DNA of 64,000 bases from a bacterium OM1 bin76 (GTDB lineage Bacteria; Actinomycetota; Acidimicrobiia; Spongiisociales; ZC4RG35): assembly GCA_002238785.1 (NCBI GenBank), contig MPNA01000014.1, forward strand, positions 16,008 to 80,007, in the 5' to 3' direction. The stretch's first letter is position 1, and the number at the start of each line of letters is the position of its first letter. Positions 27,816 through 36,691 of the stretch are shown in pieces. Both the position numbers and the translations under genes were made by a program. The notes beneath the pieces were generated by a model. It was not told the origin of the DNA and ran no database searches. It saw nothing but the letters and a program-made list of their open reading frames with translations.

Positions 27816-29162
27816 TTAATAGGTTGTGCGGCGAGCAGCGATATGGATCAAATCCCACACGCCGGAGAACGGGGGAGCGTAGGCGAGATCAGTCCAGGCT
27901 AGTTCGCTGGCGGTCATCTCATTCCAGATGGCCGTGGCAAACACATCGATCCTCTTGCCGGCGCCCGGGCCTCCCACGATCTGGGCGCCGAGAATCCGAT
28001 TGGTGGGCTCTTCGGCAATCACCCGGATAGCCATGGGCGAGGCCGTCGGCCAATAACCGGCGGTCGTGGTTCCCCGAGCGTCTCCGATCACGATCTGAAA
28101 GCCCGCCTGCCGGGCGGTTGCGCTGGTCAGGCCGGTCGACGCGATTTCGAGATCGCAAACCTTGGTGATGGCGGTTCCCAGAACACCGGGGAACTCGGCG
28201 TTGCCGCCTCCAATGTTGATGCCGGCCACCCTCCCCGTCTTGTTAGCGATGGTTCCCAGGTGATAGTTGACTGGTTGGCCGGTAACCCGATGGATGGCCT
28301 GCGAGCAGTCTCCCGCCGACCATATCCCGTCGATGTCGGTGCGTTGCCGTTTGTCCACCGCGATGGCGCCGCTGTCTCCTATGGGTATTCCGGCGGCGGC
28401 GGCGAGTTCGGTCTCGGGCCGTGAGCCGAGACCCAGCACCACCAGATTGGCAGGGAAAGTCTCGGGGCCGCATCCCACGCTCTCTACACTGGTGGATCCG
28501 TTTATGCAACTCACGCGGGTCCCGGTGACCACTGTGATTCCCATATCCTCCAGGGCCTCAACCACTTGGTGCCCCAGATCAGGATCGAGGGTGCGGTCCA
28601 GGACCGCTTCTCCGGAGGTGAGCACCACAACCTGGAAGCCACGATGATGGAAGGCTTCGGCAGTCTCCAAGCCGATATACCCTCCTCCGATTACCACCAC
28701 GGGACCCTTGGGTCCATCGGCGCGCCGCCGTAGCCAGGCGGCGTCATCCAGAGTCCGCAACTCCGTTACGCCGGGAAGATCGATCCCGTCGATGGGGGGA
28801 CGGAGGGCCGTCGCCCCGGTTGCCATTACCAGTTGGTCGAATTCCAGTTGGTAGGGGATTGCGCTGTCAACATCCGCAGCGGTGACGGTCCGCGCATCCA
28901 AATCGACTTCGATTGCCTCATGGCGGGTGCGGACTTCGATGTCCATGGCTTGGAACTGCTGGGGAGTGCGCGCCACGAGGCGTTCCAACGGGTCCACGTA
29001 GCCGGCCACATGATAGGGTTCCCCACAGGCCGAGTAGGAGACGTAGGAAGACCGTTCCAGAGCGATGATCTGCAGATCGTCGGCCGACCGTCTTCGACGG
29101 GCTTGGCTGGCCGCTGACATTCCTGCGGCATCACCGCCGATGACCACCAGCCTTTCAGTCAA
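27816..29162 (-). CDS. FAD-dependent pyridine nucleotide-disulfide oxidoreductase (CoADR/Nox-like)
   Basis: About 448 residues. The FAD motif VVIGGDAAGMSAASQ begins near residue 5. The SACGEPYHVAGY segment holds the single redox Cys typical of coenzyme A-disulfide reductases and NADH oxidases. The NAD motif VVVIGGGYIGLE lies mid-protein and IWSAGDCSQAI near residue 285. The TTG start overlaps the stop of the LapA-like gene (TTGA); an upstream ATG exists but would run through that gene. Possible substrates are CoA disulfide, persulfides or oxygen. Confidence 0.88.
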   Translation of the reverse strand: MTERLVVIGGDAAGMSAASQARRRRSADDLQIIALERSSYVSYSACGEPYHVAGYVDPLERLVARTPQQFQAMDIEVRTRHEAIEVDLDARTVTAADVDSAIPYQLEFDQLVMATGATALRPPIDGIDLPGVTELRTLDDAAWLRRRADGPKGPVVVIGGGYIGLETAEAFHHRGFQVVVLTSGEAVLDRTLDPDLGHQVVEALEDMGITVVTGTRVSCINGSTSVESVGCGPETFPANLVVLGLGSRPETELAAAAGIPIGDSGAIAVDKRQRTDIDGIWSAGDCSQAIHRVTGQPVNYHLGTIANKTGRVAGINIGGGNAEFPGVLGTAITKVCDLEIASTGLTSATARQAGFQIVIGDARGTTTAGYWPTASPMAIRVIAEEPTNRILGAQIVGGPGAGKRIDVFATAIWNEMTASELAWTDLAYAPPFSGVWDLIHIAARRTTY

Positions 29163-29464
29163 GTTTGGGTGTCCCTTTTCTTCTTGCGCCGGCGGCGCAA
29201 CAGGTTGAGAGTCTCCCAGACCAGAATCGAAGCGATCGCCACCGCGGCCATCACCAGGATCATGGGATAAGCGCCGCTCCACCAGAACAGGTTGACCCGC
29301 ACCGTGTGGGCGTTCTGGACTATGAACCAGATGAGGAGCAGGGCCACTATTCCCCCTCCGGCTACTTTCCAGGGGAACGTGGATTCCTTGAGTGGAGTTG
29401 GCGATTCTGCCGGGACCTGGTCGGGCGCCGGGTCCTTCGCTATGTCCCGGTCACGGTCTTTCAT
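29159..29464 (-). CDS. LapA-domain (DUF1049) membrane protein
   Basis: A 101-residue protein with a charged N-terminus, two transmembrane helices (about 33-53 and 65-85) and a strongly basic RRRRKKKR tail. The WFIVQNAHTVRVNLFWW segment is the LapA/DUF1049 hallmark. LapA (YciS) relatives cooperate with lipopolysaccharide-assembly factors in proteobacteria; in actinobacteria the role is unknown. It overlaps the FAD oxidoreductase start by 4 bases. Confidence 0.8.
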   Translation of the reverse strand: MKDRDRDIAKDPAPDQVPAESPTPLKESTFPWKVAGGGIVALLLIWFIVQNAHTVRVNLFWWSGAYPMILVMAAVAIASILVWETLNLLRRRRKKKRDTQT

Positions 29465-29640
29465 CTCCTAGGCGCCCATGTTAACAAGACTGTCTCAGGT
29501 TCAATATCACGTTTACCCTCGGTGCGGGTCCGCTTTCCGTCTTGGTCGTTACGGCGGCAGAGAGCGGGACCAGGGGTTTTATTCCTCTTTTACGTCTTGT
29601 TTAGTAAGAGCTGTCAAAAGGTAAGATCACAGGAGGACCC

Positions 29641-30552
29641 GTGGAAAACCAATCTGACCGCAACGCTGAGGAGACCCCCTCCGAGGAGCCGATCGCATCC
29701 CATAGGGCTTCGGGGGAGGTCGAAGAAGTTGGGACCCGAAACAGTGGTTTCCGCGCCGGGTGGCGGTCCCTGGGTTCATGGACGTTTTGGTTGCGACTGG
29801 GGGTGGGGGCGTTGATTCTGGGAACAGGGGTCCTGATCGGCCTGGGGATCGCCTGGTTCATCGACGACTCTCGGGGCTCTGATGATGACGAGGGGCGTCG
29901 CGGCGGGTCTTTCGCCTCCCGCGTCGACCCGTCAGGAGGGTGGTCCGGCGAAGAGGGATTCTGGTCGCAGGGGGAGAGGTTCGACTTTCCACCGAAGGGT
30001 TTCAAGCTGGTCCCCGACGGCCAGATCTTTCCTGATCCGGGTGATTGGCGGCGACGGGACCACCGGATGGATGAGTGGCTGGAACGGAGAGGTGAATGGT
30101 TTCAAAAGGAAGGGTCTGGAGCGGAAGGCTATTTCCGCAAGGACGAGACCTACCTGCCAAAAGAAGCAGTCGAGATCCTGGAAGGCCTCGTCGAGCAGGT
30201 CGAGGAACTTGTGGAGAGAGTGGAGGAGTACATGGAAGAAGGCCGCTTCGGTCCTTTCAGGGACTGGCCCGAGGAGTCCAGCGAGCGGGGCGGTGGGTTA
30301 AGGGACGAGGATGCCGAGGGGCCCTTGGCGGGATTTGACTTTCCCTTCGGAGAAATTCTGCCCGGCCTCGCCTTTCTCGAAGAATGTGAACTCGACTTCC
30401 AGAGCCTGCCGGCCATTATCGAAGAGTTCGAAGACGTGGACGGTGAAGAGGCGAGAGAAGACGAGAACCAGGACGGGGAGGATATTGAGGGCTTCTTCCA
30501 GCAGATCGAAGAGTTGTTTGATGACCTCTGCGAGACGCCTGCCGACAACTGA
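29641..30552 (+). CDS. Acidic single-pass membrane protein, unknown function
   Basis: A 303-residue protein starting at GTG, 4 bases after a strong AGGAGG (29631-29636). There is one hydrophobic segment (about residues 52-74). The rest is hydrophilic and very acidic, with a Glu-rich stretch near 190-205 likely to be helical or coiled coil. No recognised domain. A TAAGAT hexamer at 29622 could serve as -10. Confidence 0.62.
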   Translation: MENQSDRNAEETPSEEPIASHRASGEVEEVGTRNSGFRAGWRSLGSWTFWLRLGVGALILGTGVLIGLGIAWFIDDSRGSDDDEGRRGGSFASRVDPSGGWSGEEGFWSQGERFDFPPKGFKLVPDGQIFPDPGDWRRRDHRMDEWLERRGEWFQKEGSGAEGYFRKDETYLPKEAVEILEGLVEQVEELVERVEEYMEEGRFGPFRDWPEESSERGGGLRDEDAEGPLAGFDFPFGEILPGLAFLEECELDFQSLPAIIEEFEDVDGEEAREDENQDGEDIEGFFQQIEELFDDLCETPADN

Positions 30553-30692
30553 CACTCGGGCCGTCCCATGGCATCGCCAAATGGTGGGCTGAGGTACGTC
30601 CTGCTTCTCGCCCGCCATTTGGAGGGCAGTTATGTTGGTCGGTGCCTAGATTTTGAAGGTAATTCGATAGCCCGTTTTTCGGCATGACGGCT

Positions 30693-31055
30693 AGGTCCGA
30701 TGGACCCGGGAGGGTTACTACCGGTCGTGGCGAGTCATGTCCACCGTGAAGACCGGCCATGTCGAATACCTGGTGAAGGATCCTTCCACCGGGAATGCCT
30801 GGCTCGCAGGTCCCGAACTGGTTCCAACCGGCTGGCAGGCCGCTGGGCCCAATGTGCGGCCCGACCTCATTCAAGCTATTGCACTCCTGATGGCCAATCC
30901 CGGCCGGGAAGAGGGCCAGCAGGATCTGGAGGTGCGGGCGGACGTTGGGTTTCGATGAACCGACGTCAGGCCAAGCGGATCGTCGATCCTTCGGTGGATC
31001 TCCTCACACAACCTCGCAACTTGGCGCCAGCCGAATGGAGGTGCCGGGCGGCTGA
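30693..31055 (+). pseudogene. Remnant of an HTTM (vitamin K-dependent gamma-carboxylase-like) gene, 3' part
   Basis: The first frame reads EGYYRSWRVMSTVKTGHVEY and then DPSTG and RPDLIQAIALLMA. After EVRAD a missing base moves the reading to WVSMNRRQAKRIVDPSVDL and then PRNLAPAEW. Together these follow the C-terminal soluble segment of HTTM proteins (deformed here). The N-terminal membrane half is absent. This explains roughly the first half of the otherwise empty 30553-31374 interval. Confidence 0.55.
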
Positions 31056-31241
31056 TGCAATCCGGCGTGGTGGTCCCAGAAATCAGGGCTCGCCGGGCTG
31101 CGGGAAGTGGTGCTGGGAATGGGTTATTCACACCTTTTTGTTGGTATAGGGGTCAAAGTGGGCAAAATTGCCCGAATAAGGTCAGCGGGCTGTTTAATGC
31201 AAACAGGACATCTTCGAAAGCCTTAATGAGTAGGCCTAAGA

Positions 31242-31313
31242 CAGGTGCCGGTAGCTTCCCGGTCTGACAATGATGAAAGGGACTCCCGGCGGGTTGGGCG
31301 GCAAAACTACCTG
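31242..31313 (+). promoter_or_regulatory. Candidate structured RNA leader of the sugar ABC operon
   Basis: CAGGT (31242-31246) pairs with ACCTG (31309-31313), and GCCG (31247-31250) with CGGC (31299-31302), leaving a 6-base AAAACT bulge on the 3' side. The closed interior contains further short C/G-rich complementary runs. It sits about 75 bases before the start of the binding-protein gene. I could not match it to a known riboswitch class. Confidence 0.35.
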
Positions 31314-31389
31314 CTTTGTTTACCCGTCGATGAACAACCGGCTAGCTTAAGGTGACAAAGCAAACTGTCCCCTAATGGAGGAGGAACCC

Positions 31390-32760
31390 TTGACCCCCAA
31401 GAAATACGATTTCGGTGTTACCCGTCGCCAGTTCCTGGGAGGTGGTTCCGCCCTGCTGGCCTTCGCCGCGATGGGAGGGTTCTCCGGTCTGTTGGCAGCC
31501 TGTGGGGAAGCTGATCCCACCGATGAGGGCGCTGAACCGGGCGAGGACTTCACCGGTGAACTAGGAGTACTAATCGGGACCCACATGGATCCCATCAAGC
31601 AACTGCTGGAGCAGCATACGGCCAATGTCGGGTTTGCCCCCAACGTCGAGGAGGTAACTTCCCCCGACCTTCGCAGCAAGCTCACCACCTCGTTCTTGGC
31701 GCAGAGTTCGCCCTGGGACGCGGTGTTTGTCACCGCGTCGTTGAGTCCCGAGCTCAGCAACCGGTCATGGCTCACCAACGCCGGCCCCTTCATGGACGAG
31801 CGGGTCCGCAGTGAGCCGGACCTGCTGACGAGGGGTATGGGCGCCGTGGAGGCCGGAGGAGAGACCTGGGCGGTTCCGTGGACAATGGGTAGCCAATTGC
31901 TCCATTGGAATAAGAAGCTCATGGAACAAGCCGGACTGGATCCTGATGCCCCGCTCGACTGGCATTCCACCCCCAATTCCTGGGACACCTTCATCGAATA
32001 TGGCAAGGCCATGACCGGTGAGCGGGATGGTGTGCAGTACTACGGGTACACCGATGCCTGGGCAGATACGCATGTCCTCTTCACATGGGGGGGACTACTC
32101 CACATGCACGGGGGTAACTTCCTCGACGAGGAGCAGCAACCTGCCTGGAACAGCGAAGAAGGAGTGGAGGCACTCCAAAAACTCCATGACCTGCTGCATG
32201 TCCACAAGTGCATCGACCCCGCGGTCTCAACCTACACGTGGGTGTTCGACGCCACTCCGGGATTCTTCGACGGGACCCGGGGCATGTTCATCTCCTGGCC
32301 CTTCGTGGCCGGGGTGGCGGCCATTCCAGAGGCCGCTCCCGGGATCGCCGGGCACAGTGCCTTTGCGCCCAACCCGGCCGTGGTGACCAGCGGTTCGGTG
32401 GATGGATCGGAATTCTTCGGAGTGCCGGTCTTTGCAGAGAACAAGGACGAGGCCTGGCGTTTGCTGGATCTGATCTCCTCCCGCGAGGGTCAGCGAGTTG
32501 TCGCACTGGGCGGATGGGGCTCCATCTACAGCGGGGTTCTCAACGAGCCCGACATCGTGGAGGCCTTCCCGTTCTATCCGGCTCTGGCCAAGGCTTACGA
32601 GTATCCGGTGGATGGAGGTTGGTCTGAGGACCGTCCGCGCTGGACGCAGATGCTCTCCGATGAGATCCACGAGGTGCTGGCGCAGCGCAAGTCGCCGAAG
32701 CAAGCTCTGGATGACGCCGCGTCGGCTGCTCTGGAAGCCCGCAGGCAGGACGAAGCGTAA
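31390..32760 (+). CDS. Sugar ABC transporter substrate-binding lipoprotein (family 1, Tat signal)
   Basis: About 456 residues. The N-terminus has a twin-arginine signal (TRRQFLGG) and a lipobox LLAACG. The mature protein is an MalE/UgpB-type solute-binding fold. TTG at 31390 is preferred: an ATG 15 bases upstream would place the strong GGAGGAGG Shine-Dalgarno inside the coding sequence. Two permease genes follow directly; no ATPase is present, so a shared MsiK-like ATPase probably energises it. Sugar unknown. Confidence 0.9.
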   Translation: MTPKKYDFGVTRRQFLGGGSALLAFAAMGGFSGLLAACGEADPTDEGAEPGEDFTGELGVLIGTHMDPIKQLLEQHTANVGFAPNVEEVTSPDLRSKLTTSFLAQSSPWDAVFVTASLSPELSNRSWLTNAGPFMDERVRSEPDLLTRGMGAVEAGGETWAVPWTMGSQLLHWNKKLMEQAGLDPDAPLDWHSTPNSWDTFIEYGKAMTGERDGVQYYGYTDAWADTHVLFTWGGLLHMHGGNFLDEEQQPAWNSEEGVEALQKLHDLLHVHKCIDPAVSTYTWVFDATPGFFDGTRGMFISWPFVAGVAAIPEAAPGIAGHSAFAPNPAVVTSGSVDGSEFFGVPVFAENKDEAWRLLDLISSREGQRVVALGGWGSIYSGVLNEPDIVEAFPFYPALAKAYEYPVDGGWSEDRPRWTQMLSDEIHEVLAQRKSPKQALDDAASAALEARRQDEA

Positions 32761-32776
32761 AACCAGCCCCGACTCT

Positions 32777-33703
32777 ATGACCCACGAGGTCCGAGCGGTC
32801 GAGAAGTCGGTTACCCGCTCTCGCCGCCGCGGTCGTCTGATCGCGGCGGCGATGGCGGCGCCGGCCGTGCTGCTGGTGGCCGGGGTCTACGCCTACCCGG
32901 CTATCTCGACCCTGCTCTACAGCGTCACCAAAGTCCACGTATCACCATTCCGGTTGGAACGCTTCGTCTGGCTGAGGAACTTCATCAACCAGTTGACCAG
33001 TGGGGCCTTCTGGGAGGCCACCTGGATCACGCTCTACTTCGGCGTGATGCTGTGTGCGGTGACGGTGGTCTGTTCTTTTCTGATTGCTCTTCTGCTCAAC
33101 AGGACGTTTTTGGGTCGAGGACTGGTGAGGGTGACGGTGCTGCTCCCTTGGGCGGTGCCACCTGTTGCTTCGGGATTCCTGTGGGTTCAGATGTTCCATG
33201 CCGAATTCGGCTTTCTGAACGGTCTCATCAGGGCTTTTGGCGGAGAGGGGGACATCATCTGGCTGGGGGGTTCGACCATTGCCTTGCATTCGGTGCTGAT
33301 TGCCGAGGTATGGCGATGGATTCCCTTTGCCACCCTGTTCATCCTCGCCGGGTTGCAGATCGTGCCCAAAGCGGTTAAGGAAGCAGCGGCTATCGATGGC
33401 GCCGGACCCTGGCGAGGGTTTCGGCATGTCACCCTTCCCCTCATGCTGCCGGTGGTTGTACCGGTGGTGATCTTTCTGTTCGTGTGGGCCATGAAAGTGT
33501 TCGACACCATCTTTGTGCTGACCCGAGGCGGCCCTATCAGGGGGACCACAACCCTCAATTACCTGACCTACCGGCAGGGATTCGTGGATTTCAACTTCGG
33601 GAGCGCCGCGGCCACCGCCTACCTTCTCGCCGGTCTCACCGTGGCTGTCATTGCCGGATTGGGGTGGATGCTGGCCCGCTCCCGACGGCTGGCGGGAATG
33701 TGA
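32777..33703 (+). CDS. Sugar ABC transporter permease (MalF/UgpA-like)
   Basis: About 308 residues from ATG 32777; the open frame upstream overlaps the binding-protein gene in another frame and is rejected. Six hydrophobic helices, with the cytoplasmic EAA motif EAAAIDGAGPWRGFRHVTLP near residue 205. It pairs with the next gene, which starts 2 bases after its stop. Confidence 0.93.
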   Translation: MTHEVRAVEKSVTRSRRRGRLIAAAMAAPAVLLVAGVYAYPAISTLLYSVTKVHVSPFRLERFVWLRNFINQLTSGAFWEATWITLYFGVMLCAVTVVCSFLIALLLNRTFLGRGLVRVTVLLPWAVPPVASGFLWVQMFHAEFGFLNGLIRAFGGEGDIIWLGGSTIALHSVLIAEVWRWIPFATLFILAGLQIVPKAVKEAAAIDGAGPWRGFRHVTLPLMLPVVVPVVIFLFVWAMKVFDTIFVLTRGGPIRGTTTLNYLTYRQGFVDFNFGSAAATAYLLAGLTVAVIAGLGWMLARSRRLAGM

Positions 33704-33705
33704 CC

Positions 33706-34557
33706 ATGATTGCTACCACCCACACCTCCGGCAGTCGTCGCTTCAAGCGGGTAATGACCTATGCGGCGGCGGTGGCCGTTTTGGTCGTGATGGCTTTTCC
33801 TCTGTATGGAATCATCCTCACCAGCATTCAGACGGAACCCGACATCCGCTCCCCGAATGTGGCGTTTGTGCCTACCTACATCGAACCACAGCACTATCAG
33901 GACATTTTCGACGAGGCTTCAGGCATCCCCGTGGCGGAGTCGATGGTGAACAGCCTGGTGGTGGCGCTGGCGACGGCCTTCTTGACTGTGGCGATCGCGG
34001 TGCCCGCCGCCTATGCCCTGCACCGGATGGCGGTCCCGGGAAGGCGGATCATCCTGGGCGGGCTGGCGGCAATCTACATCCTCCCCACCCTGCTGTTCGT
34101 CCTTCCTCTGTTCATCGCAGTGGTGCAATTGGGCCTTTACGACACATACATTGGACTGGTGCTTCCCTACGTGGCGTTTACCCTCCCCTTCATGGTGTGG
34201 ATCATGGGATCCTTCGTCCGGTCCATACCTGTTGAAGTGGAAGAGATGGCCCGGATAGACGGCGCCGGGTTGCCACAGTTGATGTTTCGCATCGTCATCC
34301 CACTGCTCCGTCCCGGGATCTTTGCCGGGTTGCTCTTGGGATTCATCCTGGCGTGGGTGGAGTTTCTGACCCCGTTGCTGTTCACCAGCGATCTCTCCAT
34401 CCTCACCGTGACGCTGGGACTGTTTCGCTCGACCATGGATATCGCCATCGGACAACTGGCCGCCGCCACGGTCATAACCGCTCTGCCGGTAATCCTGATC
34501 ACTGCCTTCTTCCAACGCAATATCAGCGAGGTGGTAACGGCCGGGGTGGAAAGGTGA
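33706..34557 (+). CDS. Sugar ABC transporter permease (MalG/UgpE-like)
   Basis: About 283 residues from the ATG at 33706. The first helix begins near residue 15; the EAA loop is EMARIDGAGLPQLMFRIVIP. The periplasmic loop and six-helix pattern fit the MalG group. It is the second permease of the importer encoded by the three consecutive genes 31390-34557. Confidence 0.93.
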   Translation: MIATTHTSGSRRFKRVMTYAAAVAVLVVMAFPLYGIILTSIQTEPDIRSPNVAFVPTYIEPQHYQDIFDEASGIPVAESMVNSLVVALATAFLTVAIAVPAAYALHRMAVPGRRIILGGLAAIYILPTLLFVLPLFIAVVQLGLYDTYIGLVLPYVAFTLPFMVWIMGSFVRSIPVEVEEMARIDGAGLPQLMFRIVIPLLRPGIFAGLLLGFILAWVEFLTPLLFTSDLSILTVTLGLFRSTMDIAIGQLAAATVITALPVILITAFFQRNISEVVTAGVER

Positions 34558-34624
34558 AGGGCCGGCTTTCAAGACAGTGGATCCGAGGTCGCCTGAAGAC
34601 CGAGATTATGAGAGGAGTTGAACA

Positions 34625-35386
34625 ATGGCCAACCAGATAGATGTAGTGATCCAACCCGTGGTGCTGAGGTTCAGCCTCTTGGATGACGAGGTCGTCTATT
34701 TCTTCGCGGCCGATACCGAGGCAGTCTTGGACCGGATGGAGTTGATGATGGGGATCAATCCTGAAACCGACATGTTGTTTGACTCCAATCTGGGATTCCT
34801 TCCCGTTTCAACCGCCGTTCTGATCAGGGGCGAGAAGAACATCGTGGTCGATCCCGGCAACCATCACACCGGTTTCTACGGACAACTCGCCATCGGCCTG
34901 AAGCGGTTCGGTGTTACTCCGGCCGACATCGATATGGTGGTGTGCACCCATTGCCACCATGATCACATGGGTAGCGCAATATCCATCCCAGGCGCCGACT
35001 TGGTGTTGGGAGAAGGGGAGGCGGACTTCTGCGAGGAGTTGTACGGAACGGCTGACACCGAGGCGCGTCTTTCGGTGATGGGCTCTTTGATCGAGGTGGG
35101 GAGGGGAGAAGAAATGGAACTGATGCCAGGAGTGGTGGCTATCTCCACCCCGGGCCATACTCCCGGACACATCAGTGTGATGGCCGAGAACGAGGAGGGG
35201 GAGAGGGTCTTGGTGGCGGGTGACACTGTCATGACCCGGCGCGAGTATTCGGAACGGTCATTCTCGCACTGGTACACGCCCGACCAATTGCGGGGTCTTC
35301 ACTCCAGCCTCGATCGCCTCCAGGCTCTCCATCCCACTACGGTGATGCCCGGGCACGATCGGGCATTCTCCCCGCGGGCTTCCTGA
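34625..35386 (+). CDS. MBL-fold metallohydrolase
   Basis: A 253-residue metallo-beta-lactamase-fold hydrolase. The metal motif is CTHCHHDHMG (HxHxDH type, with Cys-His before it), and STPGHTPGHISVM and the later GHDRAF supply further ligands. The arrangement resembles N-acyl-homoserine lactonases and other lactonases; in a sugar-uptake operon a lactone hydrolase acting after the dehydrogenase next door is plausible (inference). AGAGGAG precedes the ATG. Confidence 0.87.
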   Translation: MANQIDVVIQPVVLRFSLLDDEVVYFFAADTEAVLDRMELMMGINPETDMLFDSNLGFLPVSTAVLIRGEKNIVVDPGNHHTGFYGQLAIGLKRFGVTPADIDMVVCTHCHHDHMGSAISIPGADLVLGEGEADFCEELYGTADTEARLSVMGSLIEVGRGEEMELMPGVVAISTPGHTPGHISVMAENEEGERVLVAGDTVMTRREYSERSFSHWYTPDQLRGLHSSLDRLQALHPTTVMPGHDRAFSPRAS

Positions 35387-35387
35387 C

Positions 35388-36401
35388 GTGGGCGTCCTGC
35401 GCGCCGCAGTGGTGGGTACCGGGGCGATCGGTTCCCTCCACGCCCGGATCTATGCCGAGCATCCGCTGGCGGAGTTGGTAGGCATCGTGGACGCCAACGC
35501 CGAGACGGCCGCCTCGGTGGCTGAACCGCTGGGTGTTCCCTGGTTCACAGAGGTGTCCGATCTGTTGTCCGCCTGTGAATTCGAGGCGGCTTCGGTGTCT
35601 GTTCCCGAGCACTATCGGCACGACACCGCTATGCCGCTGGCCAGGGCCGGCAAACACCTACTGCTGGAGAAACCGTTGGCGCCGAGCCTGGCCGAAGCGG
35701 ATCGGCTGATAGCCGACCTGCGGGAGACGGGTGTTCTGACCATGGTGAACTTCATCCTCCGGTTCGATCCCCGCTATTCGGAGGCCAAGGCAGCCGCGGC
35801 ATCCGGGCAGTTGGGGGAGATCCACACCATCTTCACCCGACGGCGTGGGTCCTATCTGGGCGCCGACATCTATGGGGTATGGACCGACCTGTTGATCTCC
35901 ACCGGTATCCACGATCTCGACGCCATGGCATGGGTCACGGATGCACCGGTGACCCGGGTATATGCCGAGACCATCTCCCGGCGCCTAGCCCCCTACGGGC
36001 ACGATGACTCTGCCATGGTGATGGTGCGTTTCGACAATGGGACTATCGGAGTGCTCGAAACCAGTTGGGTGATGCCCACTGCAATCCCCCCCGGCCTGGA
36101 TGCTTCCTTTCAAGCGGTGGGCACCAAAGGCTCGGTCTTCATCGACGGGTCCAATCATGGCCTGTCGGTGGTGGGCGAAGATCGCTATTCGGAGCCCGAT
36201 CTCACCCACTGGCCGATCGTGCTGGGCAAGGTGGGAGGAGACCTTGCCGCTTCTCTTGATCACTTCATACGCTCGGTGAGTGCGGGCGCGGCGCCCGGGG
36301 TGACCCTTGAGATCGCCCGTCACGCCCAAGCGATGGTGGATGCCGCCAAACGCTCCGCGGCCTGCCACGCTCCGGTCGAGTTGACCCCTCCGCCGGGCTG
36401 A
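35388..36401 (+). CDS. Gfo/Idh/MocA family oxidoreductase
   Basis: A 337-residue NAD(P)-dependent dehydrogenase with VVGTGAIGSLHARIY at the N-terminus and LLEKPLAPSLAEA near residue 90. The GTG start lies 1 base after the MBL-hydrolase stop. With that hydrolase it could form a sugar oxidation-lactone hydrolysis pair fed by the upstream ABC importer (inference). Confidence 0.9.
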   Translation: MGVLRAAVVGTGAIGSLHARIYAEHPLAELVGIVDANAETAASVAEPLGVPWFTEVSDLLSACEFEAASVSVPEHYRHDTAMPLARAGKHLLLEKPLAPSLAEADRLIADLRETGVLTMVNFILRFDPRYSEAKAAAASGQLGEIHTIFTRRRGSYLGADIYGVWTDLLISTGIHDLDAMAWVTDAPVTRVYAETISRRLAPYGHDDSAMVMVRFDNGTIGVLETSWVMPTAIPPGLDASFQAVGTKGSVFIDGSNHGLSVVGEDRYSEPDLTHWPIVLGKVGGDLAASLDHFIRSVSAGAAPGVTLEIARHAQAMVDAAKRSAACHAPVELTPPPG

Positions 36402-36691
36402 CGGATCAACCCGGACGTCAGGTTTGGGACGCCACCTTGTGCACAAGACTCGGCCGGGTAAGGGGCATCGGCGCCGGGGCGAGAACAGCAACAGCCGCGG
36501 CGGTGGTGTGGACTTTGAATACAGATCTCGTCGACGTTCTTTCAGACCGTGGTTGGAAGCTCGGTTGATTTAGGGCCAATGATCGGAGACACGTCCTGCA
36601 CCTCAGAGGTCTTTTCGAATGGAGGTTGGGAGGAGCAACTTGTGCAGCACGGATCATCAGGACCGAAGGATCTCGCATCCCCGAGGATGCC
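36402..36691. other. Intergenic region before the first MlrC gene
   Basis: About 290 bases with no recognised gene. The segment around 36555-36590 (GGTTGATTTAGGG, then ATGATCGGAGAC) resembles the segment around 38241-38265 upstream of the second MlrC gene, as expected if the leader was duplicated with the gene. Confidence 0.4.
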
